Source: Chelydra serpentina
Taxonomy: Eukaryota > Chordata > Testudines > Chelydridae
Reading direction: 5' to 3'
Assembly: GCA_037349315.1 (NCBI GenBank)
Contig: JBAIAC010000001.1
Coordinates: forward strand, 2,666,001 to 2,730,000
Length of the DNA: 64,000 bases
Part shown: in pieces, positions 10,624 to 19,785 of the stretch
Numbering within the stretch: the stretch's first letter is position 1
How the letters are laid out: every line of letters begins with the position of its first letter
Notes under the pieces: model-generated
What the model saw: only the letters and a program-made list of their open reading frames with translations
What the model was told of the DNA's origin: nothing
Database searches by the model: none
Program-made: the position numbers and the translations under genes

Positions 10624-11597
10624 TCATGTGATGTGGTCTGGATGAAAGCTGGAGGCATGTAGGTAAGTAGAGCCGTCAGTAGGTTTCCAGTATAGGTTGG
10701 TGTTTATGTGACCATCACTTATTTGCACTGTAGTGTCCAGGAAGTGGATCTCTTGTGTGGACTGGTCCAGGCTGAGGTTGATGGTGGGGGGGAAATTGTT
10801 GAAATCCTGGTGGAATTCCTCAAGGGCCTCCTTCCCATGGGTCCAGATGATGAAGATGTCATCAATGTAGTGCAAGTAGAGTTGGGGCACTAGAGGACGA
10901 GAGCTGAGGAAGCGTTGTTTTAAGTCAGCCATAAAAATGTTGGCATATTGTGCAGCCATGTGGGTACCCATAGTAGTGCTGCTGACTTGAAGGTATAAAT
11001 TGTCCCCAAATCTGAAATAGTTGTGGGTGAGGACAAAGTCACAAAGTTCAGCCACCAGGTTTGCCATGACATTATCGGGGATACTGTTCCTGACGGCTTG
11101 TAATCCATCTTTGTGTGGAATGTTGGTGTAGAGCAGGGGTTTCAAACACGCAGCCCGCGGGCCACATGCGGCCCGTGGAGTTATTTCCTGCGGCCCGCCA
11201 TAGGAGCCGACTCCACTGGCAGTCAAGCTCCAAACATTACTGAGTGTTTATATTTTATTAAAACCCCTCTTTGCATTACAGTTTTTAAAAAGTTAATACA
11301 TTGACTTTTAATAGAATACTGTATTACTCTTCATTTTTTTCATTTTTGACTATACTTTTGTATTATTGTATGAAAAAATTTCAGTGATGCGGCCCTCGGG
11401 CCAATTTACTAGTTCTCATGTGACCCTCGTGGTAATTTGAGTTTGAGATCCCTGGTGTAGAGGGCTTCTACATACATAGTGGCTAGGATGGTGTTTACAA
11501 TCAATTGGTGATCTTCCAGGAGTTTCCTCAGGAAGTCAGTGGTGTCTCGAAGATAGCTGGGAGTGCTGGTAGCGTAGGGCCTGAAGAGAGTCCACAT
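10624..11597 (-). pseudogene. Penelope reverse transcriptase, split by a hAT insertion
   Basis: The N-proximal part is at 11597-11463 (STPSYLRDTTDFLRKL, then MYVEALYT). The chain resumes after the hAT at 11125 with NIPHKDGLQAVRN. Joining the two gives the Penelope motif A segment, so the hAT inserted inside motif A. Downstream in the 200-codon frame are 'TTMGTHMAAQYANIFMADL', the catalytic motif YIDDIFIIWTHG (Tyr-Ile-Asp-Asp) and 'IHFLDTTVQI', the order expected for Penelope reverse transcriptase. The hAT insertion and further indels towards the endonuclease make this a pseudogene. Confidence 0.88.
11134..11454. mobile_element. hAT MITE inside the Penelope reverse transcriptase
   Basis: A 321-bp element flanked by a perfect 8-bp target duplication GTGTAGAG (11126-11133 and 11455-11462). 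Its ends are inverted repeats: CAGGGGTTTCAAAC against CAGGGATCTCAAAC read from the other side. The ends are GC-rich ('gcagcccgcgggccacatgcggcccg') and the centre is AT-rich. No transposase. Confidence 0.93.
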
Positions 11598-11778
11598 AGC
11601 CAGACAACCCTGCTGTCAGGGTGCCAATGCTTGAGATGATGGGGCATCCAGGTTTCCGGATCTTGGATAGCAGACAGAATACCCCTGGTCGGGGCTCTAA
11701 GGGGGTCTGTGTAGATTTATTCCTGTGCGGGTTTTAGTCCACAAAAACTTATGCCCAAATAAATTTGTTAGTCTCTTA

Positions 11779-12064
11779 GGGCTGGTCTACACTAACCCCC
11801 CATGTCGAACTAAGATACGCAACTTCAGCTACGTTAATAACGTAGCTGAAGTCGAAGTATCTTAGTTCGAACTTACCTGCGGTCCACACGCGGCGCGCAG
11901 GCTCCCCCGTCGACGGCGCTTACTCCTCACGTCGAGCTGGATTACCAGCGTCGACGGGGGAGCACTTCCTGGTTCGATTTATCGCATCTAGACAAGACGC
12001 GATAAATCGAACCCAGAAGATCGATCCGACACCTCCGATCTATCCGGTAAGTGTAGACTAGCCC
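11779..12064. mobile_element. Harbinger-type MITE (orientation 1)
   Basis: 286 bp with inverted ends GGGCTGGTCTACACTA and GGGCTAGTCTACACT, flanked by TTA on the left and TAA on the right (Harbinger elements duplicate TWA). The ends match those of the complete Harbinger at 19.4-24.7 kb, which may supply the transposase. Internally it is a chain of palindromes: 'cttcagctacgtta' facing 'taacgtagctgaag', 'ctcccccgtcgac' facing 'gtcgacgggggag', and 'ggttcgatttatcgc' facing 'gcgataaatcgaacc'. It interrupts the right terminal piece of the Penelope element. Confidence 0.88.
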
Positions 12065-12272
12065 TAAGGTGCCACAAGGACTCCTTGTTGTTTTTGCTGA
12101 TACAGACTAACATGGCTACCACTCTGAAACAAATCAGAAAAGAGACCTCCATTCTTTGAATGATGAAATCTCATTCACAATCCCTAGCTCCAAGGTGCAG
12201 GACCCATGCATGGCTTTAGTTATTATTTGTTCTGAGGTAGTACCTGGAGACCCCAGCCTCTTTGTGCTAGGC

Positions 12273-12591
12273 CAGTAGTGGGCAACCTGTGGCCCATGGG
12301 CTGCATGCAGCCCATCAGTGTAATCCACTGGCGGGCCCCCGGACAGTTTGTTTACATTTGAATGGCCACCCGCAGCTCCCAGTGGCTGTGGTTCACTGTT
12401 CCTGCCCAATGGGAGCTGTGGGAAGCAGCGGTCAGCACGTCCCTGAAGCCTGTGCCACTTCCTGCAGCTCCCATTGGCTGGCAATGGCAAACCACAGCCA
12501 CTGGGAACTGCGGGCAGCCATGCAAATATAAACAAACTGTCTGGCGGCCTGCCAGTGGATTACCCTGTGGGCCTCAGGTTGCCCACCAATG
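12273..12591. mobile_element. Older hAT-type MITE
   Basis: 319 bp with inverted ends CAGTAGTGGGCAACCTG and, from the right, CATTGGTGGGCAACCTG. Near each end are the inverted phrases 'cactggcgggccccc' and 'ggcggcctgccagtg'. The flanking 8-mers TGCTAGGC and CGTCAGGT match at four positions and differ only by C/T transitions at the other four, so they are plausibly a decayed target duplication. No transposase frame. Confidence 0.75.
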
Positions 12592-12654
12592 CGTCAGGTG
12601 CTGTACAAATGAACAACAAAAGATGTCACCTGCCCTGAAGAGCTTACAAATCTA

Positions 12655-13690
12655 AATAATTGGCTAGCCCCATATTTAAGTTGAGGATGATTGTCTTTCA
12701 CAGACTGTCCATTTCAAGTTATCTATGGGTCCGCTGATGAGGCCTGTTCTAGAGCCACAGACTCTGCCACATTGTAGGCACGTATTTCTGAGCAGGGTAG
12801 GTGAACCTGGTATGTTGGTTCGAGACATGGCATGCTTTTTCTGTTTCTCCCTTTACATGTAGTTGCATCTGGTTCTCACAGCGCTGAGTTCCCTGCCTCA
12901 AGCAATTCCTCCATTGTTGTTGGTCCTGGGCTATACATTCCCACGAGTTGATGTCAATGTTGAATTTCCTCATATTAGCCTTGAGGACATCTCTGTAACA
13001 TTTCTTTCTGCCCTCCTGTAACACGTTTGCCTTGGCAGAGTTGAGAATAGAAAACTTGTTTTGGCAGTTTAGAATCAGGCATCCAAACAACATGACCTGC
13101 CCAGCAAAGCTGATGATAGATAATCATCACCTCAATGCTCGTGACATCAGCTGGTGAGCAGACACTATGCTAGTGAGTCTATCAGCCCATTTAATTTGAA
13201 GAATTTTATTCATACAGCATTAATGATACTTCTCCAGCACCTGAAGATGTCTCCTATATGTTTTCCATGTTTGAGCCTCATACAATAGGGTGGGGATCAC
13301 AACAGCTTTGTAAACCATATGTTTGGTCGCAATCTTCAAACACCCTCTTTCTCAGATGACCAAAAGCTTGACTAGCACATTTGAGCCAGTACTGGATTTC
13401 TTTGTCAATGTCAGCTGTCTGTGAGAGGTGGCTTCCAAGATACGGGAAATGCACAACATTCTCTAGACGGTTACCGTGTATCTGGACTGCTCGCGCTAGG
13501 AGCTGCACACCAGGAGCTTGCGGATAGAGAACCTTTGTCTTCTGGATGTTAAGTGTCAGTCCCATTTTCTGGTATTCTTCATCAAAGACATTGACGATAG
13601 CCTGAAGATCTGTTTCTGAGTGAGCACACACTACAGGATCATCAGCATACTGAAGCTCAATGACTAGAATTGGCAATGCTTTGGTTCTGT
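12655..13690 (-). pseudogene. RTE-type LINE, 5'-truncated, minus strand
   Basis: Flanked by a 21-bp direct repeat starting CCTGAAGAG (12634-12654 and 13691-13711, one mismatch), a good target duplication. The minus strand reads the end of an RTE reverse transcriptase and its C-terminal domain: QYADDPVVCAHSETDLQAIV, then MGLTLNIQKTKVLYPQAPG, then VVHFPYLGSHLSQTADIDKEI and FGHLRKRVF (13676-13278). After frame changes comes KCYRDVLKANMRKFNIDI with the RTE C-terminal 'SWECIAQDQQQWR' (13093-12749). The motif C is YADD. The frames are separated by stops and indels. The 3' end is on the left at 12655. Confidence 0.86.
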
Positions 13691-13893
13691 CCTGAAGAGA
13701 TTACAAATCTATATAAGATGAGAAACAGGGAGGGGAATTTAGCTGTAATTTTTTAAAATGTAATTTGGCTTTTCAGTGACTGACCTCTTTGTCTTTGTTC
13801 CACTTGAGCCTTGATTCAGCAAAGCACAGTAGCATATGAACTTTCCTATTGAAGCCACACTAAAAATGTGCTTAAAGTAAAGCATGAGACTTA

Positions 13894-14151
13894 GGGCAGG
13901 TCTACACTACATATTTACATCGGCGCAGCTGCACCACATCTGATGAAGATGCTCTAAGCTGTTGGAAGAGAGCTCTCCCATCTGCATAATAGCTACTGCC
14001 TCTCGCAGAGGTGGAGTTATGTCAGTAGGAAAAGACCTCCCATTGTCTACACAGGGGGTTAAAGTCATTATAACTACATTACTAAAGGGTATGAAGTTTT
14101 TATGCCCCTGAGTGATGTAATTATTCCAAAGTATGCAGTGTAGACCAAACC
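13894..14151. mobile_element. Harbinger-like MITE, second family, copy 1
   Basis: Starts GGGCAGGTCTACACTAC directly after TTA (13891-13893) and ends 'gcagtgtagaccaaacc', an inverted match to the start. The right flank is TAT, a decayed target duplication. The interior phrases 'gcgcagctgcaccacatctgatgaagatgctct' and 'tatgcccctgagtgatgta' recur in the copy at 26.2 kb. Non-autonomous. Confidence 0.75.
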
Positions 14152-14154
14152 TAT

Positions 14155-16705
14155 GTCTATTCTGAAGGTATAAAAATATCTTTAAAGCTGTTTTCTAGTT
14201 TGGCCTTTTTCATGCATGTTGAAAATTAATGTTTTTAAATACATTTAAAGGGTCAGACATGGTTTACCCCCCTCCCCCCCAGTGTTTTGGATACAAATAA
14301 AACAACACCGCCCCCCCTCCCCAGATGCTGGGCTGATTAGGTGTGAAACCAGTACTTTCATTAATCAGCTCTCTTACCTACCAGCTTGCACACAGACTTT
14401 TGTCAAACAACAAAAATGTTAAATTATACACTAGAGGGAGCTCATTCACCCTCAGGAACAGAAATGCTGAAACCAGCAAAGGAAAAATAACAGATTAAAA
14501 ATCTAGAGTTGCACAGACATGCCCAGTATTGGAGATCAAATTTACTTCATTGTGATTGTCGAGCTTTTGATTACATAATTGTCTATGACTAGCCTGCCTA
14601 TTAAATAGCGGTTTTGCAGATGATGGAATAGTGCACAGGTCTATAGGAACATGCAGACTAAGGAGTTACATTTATCTTGCAAAAACCCTACATTTCTGAC
14701 CTCTCCCCACTCTTCCAGCTTCTTATGGCTTAATTACTAGTTGATATAAATGGCTGTCCCTAAGTGTTGAGAAGAGAGCTATCAGCTAGGGGAGCTAGGC
14801 TGCGTCCCCCTTCAAATGTTTTCCCTGACTGACTTTCACTCAGCCAAGAAAGATCCTGCACTCACATTAGGATTTTAGAGGATTCTTTAGCTCTGCTTAG
14901 TGGATTTCCCTAGTTTTATTCTCAGGAGTAGGATTCAGGATTTATGCAGCTGAAATGCACCAGGGCTGAGGGAGACTAAATTCATATCCTCAACCCAGAA
15001 CCATGGGGCAGGAGCAGTGCCCCTTCCAGTGCTAGCCCAAGCCCAACCCTGCTATAGCTGATAGCCAGGCTATGGGCTGGAAAAGCAGTCACAACCCCTC
15101 TGCCCATCTCTACCAGATGTTTCCATATAAACACTTTTTTCATTTCCCTGCCCTCAACAATGGCTTGTGCTGAGGCCCCACGGAATGACATAGGGATGCG
15201 TGGAAGCATTTCCACAGCCCTATCAAAGGGACTAAAGTTCCTCCCAGTGCCCTCCCAAGGGTTTTTCCACAGGATGTGGTGATCTAGCACAATGTAAGGA
15301 CAGGCTGCAGGATTGGCCATAAAGGTTCAAAGCAATAGATAAAAGGGGAGATTTTTAGAGTCTTTCAGCACCCAATTTCCACCGGAAGTCAATGGCGATT
15401 AGGCACCTACCTGCCATATGTGCCTTCAGAAATTTCCCCTGCCACGTTTAAAATGCCAACATAGACAACACCCTTTCTCAAAAGTCTACATTCCCAGATT
15501 CTTTAGAGCAGGCTTACAATATTTAACTCAGGTACTAACCCAAATCAGAAACAATCTTTTAACACACAAATTAAACATTAATTTTCATCATAATGATAAG
15601 AATGGGCTAGTAACATTTCCCTGACAATCTCACACAACCGTTTATCCTCCTGAAGTTCACACACCTAATATCCAGGAAGCTTTGCAGCATAATATCCACT
15701 TTAAAACTCTTATTTATTGAAATGAAAGAGATCTTAGATGCGCTAAAGAACAATTCATTATGAAATAAAATAAATTAGATTAAAGAAACAGTCTAATGAA
15801 ACCTTCAAAACATGTAGAATCTTCTACTAAGCAGAGATACAAGACTGAAAAAGCATAAATACTTTCTGTCAAGCACTGAAATGCATCAGAGAAAATTTGC
15901 CTTATACCTCTGGCCCAATAGACTGGCTATAAACTATATTAACAACACACAACTTGGCCAGTGAAACTAAAGTCCATTGAATTCCCCTCAAATTGGATGA
16001 ATGTCAAGCATTAAAATATATCAAAGATGCATCAATGGAGATATTTTAACAGCACACCATATGTCATTTAAACTTTATACTACTTACATCTTTACTTTCA
16101 AGATACCCTGCAATGTGTAAAAAATATCTCACCTCTTTTCTTGACCTCATACTGCTTAGGAGAAACCAGCTGTGCATGAAAAAAGGCAGAGCTCTGCACT
16201 GATTGATACACGAAAGATACTGAATAGCCTTCAGGAAACGCATTTGATCCTGACACTTGATGAAATAAACAGAGAAGTAAAAATGACAAATTAACATTTG
16301 TTAAAACTCTCAAAAGAAGATCCAAAAGACTAACTAATCCCAGTAGCAGATTGAAGGAAATGAAAGCACCATGCAATAAATTCAGGTTATTTATATTGAC
16401 AGAGGATGGTTTAAAATGACCCAATTGCTTTGTAAAGTGTTACAGCGTGTTGCAAACTTTTTATCATCATGATAGGTGAGCTAAATAAACCACATAAGTG
16501 CTACCAGGGCACTAACTGACACTAGCTATTTTGCAACATTATGAAAAGAGAAACTGAATGTCAACTATTTGTTTTAAAGCATCCCCAGAAAAGCAACTGA
16601 TGATGATTTTGCTGTGGTTTCTGCTCTGAAACAGGAATTTTTAAAAGTTTTCAATATAATCAATAGTTTCCATGAAGTAATAATAGGATCTAAATAGCTT
16701 ATCTC
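14155..16705. other. AT-rich non-coding DNA
   Basis: No gene or classifiable repeat seen over about 2.5 kb. C-rich tracts lie at 14268-14282 and 14311-14324. Frames of about 110 codons at 14982-15320, 16098-16424 and nearby lack domains and are best treated as chance. This may be unique intergenic or intronic sequence. Confidence 0.5.
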
Positions 16706-16708
16706 TAA

Positions 16709-17004
16709 GGGTACGTCTATACTTACGCGTTCGGTCGGAGGCGCGGGATCGATGTTCTGGGTTCGATTTATCGCGTCTTGTCTAGACGCGATAAAACGAA
16801 CCAGGAAGTGCTCCGCCGTCGACGCTGGTAATCCAGCTCGACGAACGGAGTAGGCGGAGTCGACGGGGGAGTCTGCGCGCCGCGTGTGGACCCCGGGTAA
16901 GTGCTTTTTCATTCGAACTAAGATAGTTCGACTTCAGCTACGTTATTGACGTAGCTGAAATTGCGTATCTTAGTTTGAATTCTGAGGTTAGTGTAGACCA
17001 GCCC
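16709..17004. mobile_element. Harbinger-type MITE (orientation 2)
   Basis: 296 bp flanked by TAA on both sides (16706-16708, 17005-17007). The ends are GGGTACGTCTATACTTA and, from the right, GGGCTGGTCTACACTAA. The interior is the reverse complement of the MITE at 11.8 kb, with the same order of palindromes ('gttcgatttatcgcgtc', 'ccgtcgacgctggtaatccagc', 'cttcagctacgttattgacgta'). The two copies therefore sit in opposite orientation about 5 kb apart. Confidence 0.88.
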
Positions 17005-17092
17005 TAAGGCATCCATCCCCACGTTATATCACTGCTGTTCTACCATTCAGGGCCAGATTTGGATCTCTGCTACTTAAATTGAATAGTCCTTT

Positions 17093-17575
17093 ATTAGAAT
17101 AATAGAATATTAGGGTTGGAAGAGACCTCAGGAGGTCATCTAGTCCAATCCCCTGCTCAAAGCAGGAGCAACACCAACTAAATCATCCCAGCCAGGGCTT
17201 TGTCAAGCCGGGCCTTAAAAATCCTTTTAGGATGGAGATTCCATCACCTCCCTATGTAACTCATTCCACTGCTTCACCACCCTCCTAGTGAAATAGTGTT
17301 TCCTAATATCCAACCTAGACCTCCCCCACTGTAACTTGAGACCATTGCTCCTTGTTCTGTCATCTGCCACCACTGAGAACAGCCTAGCTCCATTCTCTTT
17401 GGAACCCCCCTTCAGGTAGTTGAAGGCTGCTATCAAATCCCCCCTCACTCTTCTCTTCTGCAGACTAAATAACCCCAGTTCCCTCAGCCTCTCCTCGTAA
17501 ATCATGTGCCCCAGCCCCCTAATCATTTTCATTGTCCTCTGCTGGACTTTCTCCAATTTGTCCACATCCCTTCAG
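17093..17575 (-). mobile_element. CR1 LINE 3' tail fragment, minus strand
   Basis: Begins with the CR1 tail ('agaataatagaatattagggttgg') and reads on the minus strand as the CR1 ORF2 C-terminus in one 112-codon frame: [32 protein letters not shown], then [19 protein letters not shown], then [24 protein letters not shown]. Homology stops at about 17570, so the element is strongly 5'-truncated. Confidence 0.92.
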
Positions 17576-18257
17576 TACTGGGGGGACCATGAGTAGTTTC
17601 ACTGAAGTCAATGGGATTATTCCACCATGGGATTATTCTACTATTCCATGAGAGTTCCACTGAAATCAATGGGATTATTGGTAGAATATGGGGTTACCAA
17701 ACATGAATAAGGGTATCACAATCTGGCCCTTAGCATACATAATGGAACATGTATATAGACCCCAATCCTGAAAGCACATGCTTAGCTTTGCCTTCACTGC
17801 CCATTTATTTAAAGTTAAACACTTGTAAATCATTGCAGGATTGGGGTCATAGTGAAATAACTTTTCCAAGTGGCTTTAATAAACTTTAATTCCTGTAATA
17901 TTTCATGTCCCAATGAGAATTCAACTATACTATTCTTCCTTGCTGAGGGCTTGTTGGGGAAAAGAAGTTGCCGCTATTTCATGAAAGGAGGCATAGGAAG
18001 GAATTTCTGGTTTCTGATCTTCCTGCACATGTTCCCAGCCTGGAGAAAAAAAGAGCCAAGTCAATCTAGTGGTAGTGTGTTCCCTTTTGAGAGTGAAGAT
18101 ATGGCTTCTCAACCCTTCTCCTTACCCAACATTCCTATGTCCCCTCTAACTGATGGGGATGAAATAAGGTCCCTCCATCAGTTCCAGGGCAAAGAAAGAA
18201 GTGCTAGTAAAACTCTGCATATAGTGAAGGAGAAGCTTCACACTCTCAAGACCTTCT
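17576..18257. other. Non-coding gap with small repeats
   Basis: Contains two spaced copies of a phrase like 'cactgaagtcaatgggattat' (17601 and 17651). It also has a short palindromic repeat at 17762-17847, whose ends CCCCAATCCTG and CAGGATTGGGG are exact inverted repeats around 'agcacatgcttagc'. The 154-codon plus frame at 17870-18334 runs into a MIR and has no domain, so it is not called as a gene. Confidence 0.5.
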
Positions 18258-18495
18258 ATGGCCTTCACTACTATAGTACTGAGCATCTTTCAGTTTTTAA
18301 TGGATGTTTTCCTCATAACACCCTTGTGTGGTAGAGAAGTGTTTTTATCCCCATTTTATAAATGCACCAAACTGAGGGACTAATTGACTTAACCAAGGTC
18401 AAACAGGAAGTCTGTGGCAAAGCAGGGGATTGAAGCCAGTTCTCCTCAGATTTATACTAATTTCCTAACCACTGGACTACCCTTCCCCTCTCTCT
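18258..18495 (-). repeat. MIR-type ancient SINE, minus strand
   Basis: Read on the minus strand it starts with a tRNA-like head ('ccagtggttaggaa', then 'cttcaatccc'). It continues with the conserved core 'ctgtttgaccttggttaag' and 'ctcagtttggtgcatttataaaatggggat', and ends with 'gctcagtactatag'. This matches the layout of mammalian-wide interspersed repeats and related amniote core SINEs. Diverged, so old. Confidence 0.82.
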
Positions 18496-19271
18496 AAGAT
18501 TCCATTATTCCAAAAATTTATATGGTACTTGTTATTCAAAAGGATCCCAATTAACTTCATAGACCAGATGTAAAAGGGATCTTTTCATCTAGCAAAGAAA
18601 TATAATTACTTTAATTGAAATTTGGTCAGGGCACCAAAATACCCTGATTACTACAAAAAGTATCACAAGAGTTTAAGGAATTTCATGTGGTCAGAACTTA
18701 AGGTTTACATTTGCTCTCAAAAACAGAGCCCTCCAGCATTCTCTGGCCCCCAAGACAATGCTGGAGCCTTGATTCACTGCTGGGCCAGAGGAAAGTGCTA
18801 AATATCTGAAGCAATTGAAAGCTACTGAACATTTTAAATATAAAAGCAGACAAAGTTTTTTAAAAAGCCACCCTCAAAAAACCAAAAACCCACTATGACA
18901 TTCTATACTTTGGGGGAGTGTCCTGGAACCCCCATATTCCTCATTTTTATATAATTGTGATTTTACATACAAAGCATGCCTTGTAAAATATCAGGGAAAT
19001 ATTTCATCTTTCTGTGCCCCTAATGGAATTTTCTTTATCCTTTGACGCACAGGCTATGGTTTGGTATGACACAATTTATCAACTGATGACATATTCTATT
19101 GTGTTATGTCTAGCTATGAAGAAAAATAAAAATGCCTTTTGGATCAAGCTGACAATAACAATTCAAGCCACAACAATCCAAACCCAAAATTGTATGTGGA
19201 TGGCGGAAAACTATTTTTACAAACCCGGATCACTTTTTCTTGCCCTGAGTCACATAGCACAAAAGGAGAAC
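18496..19271. other. AT-rich non-coding DNA
   Basis: No gene or classifiable repeat seen. The 89-codon frame at 19014-19283 has no domain and ends in the target duplication of the next insertion. Confidence 0.45.
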
Positions 19272-19785
19272 AAGTGCTATTAATGATAGGTTTAAGTGTA
19301 GTAGCCGTGTTAGTCTGTGTCAGCAAAACGAAAATAAGAAAGAAAAAAAAAAACCTTGTAGCACCTTAGGCCAGGTCTACACTAGGACTTTATGTCGAAT
19401 TTATCAGCGTTAACTCGATGTAATCCCTCACCCGTCCACATTAGGAAGCAGTTTATTTCGACATTAAGGGCTCCTTGAATCGATTTCGGTACTCCACCCT
19501 GACGAGGGGAGTAGCGCCAAATTCGAAATGGGCATGTCGAATGCGAGGTACTGTGGACGGAATTCGACGCTGATAGCTCCGGGAGCTATCCCACAGTGCA
19601 CCACTCTGTGGACGCTCAGGGCAGTGTTGTGTACTCGGATGCTCTGACCTGCCACTCAGAGAAATCCCCGCGAAAATTTGAATGCTTTTTCCTCTGTGGC
19701 CATTTTGAATCCCATTGCCTCTTTGGACATAGTGGCGAGCTCAGCAGCACTGGCAATGATGCAGAGCTCTACAGCGGTGGTTTCG

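Larger units (their letters stand above)
9526..12129 (-). mobile_element. Penelope-like retroelement with 14-bp target duplication
   Basis: The 14-bp sequence CAAATCAGAAAAGA flanks the element exactly (9512-9525 and 12130-12143). The minus strand encodes the two domains that define Penelope-like elements: a reverse transcriptase (parts at 11597-10624) and a GIY-YIG endonuclease (10378-9863). The two ends are related in inverted orientation. The left end carries 'aggagtccttgtggcatctt...aacaaatttattt', and the right end carries the complement of the same phrases ('gccacaaggactccttgttg'). Inverted terminal pieces are known in this superfamily. The body is interrupted by a hAT element (11134-11454) and the right terminal piece by a Harbinger MITE (11779-12064). 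Confidence 0.9.
12200..13725. repeat. Old interspersed repeat, hit by a hAT and an RTE
   Basis: Pieces at 12210-12272, 12592-12654 and 13691-13725 read together as one old repeat ('tattatttgttctgaggtagtacc', 'tttgtgctaggc', 'gctgtacaaatgaacaacaaaagatg', 'ccctgaagagcttacaaatcta'). This phrase string is common in reptile and bird genomes. The hAT at 12273 and the RTE at 12655 were inserted into it. Family not assigned. Confidence 0.55.

Noticed and set aside
14982..15320. 112-codon minus frame
   Set aside because: No domain, no repeat or splice context; within chance expectation for the sequence length.
17870..18334. 154-codon plus frame
   Set aside because: Runs from AT-rich DNA into a MIR; no domain. 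Possible only as a chance frame.
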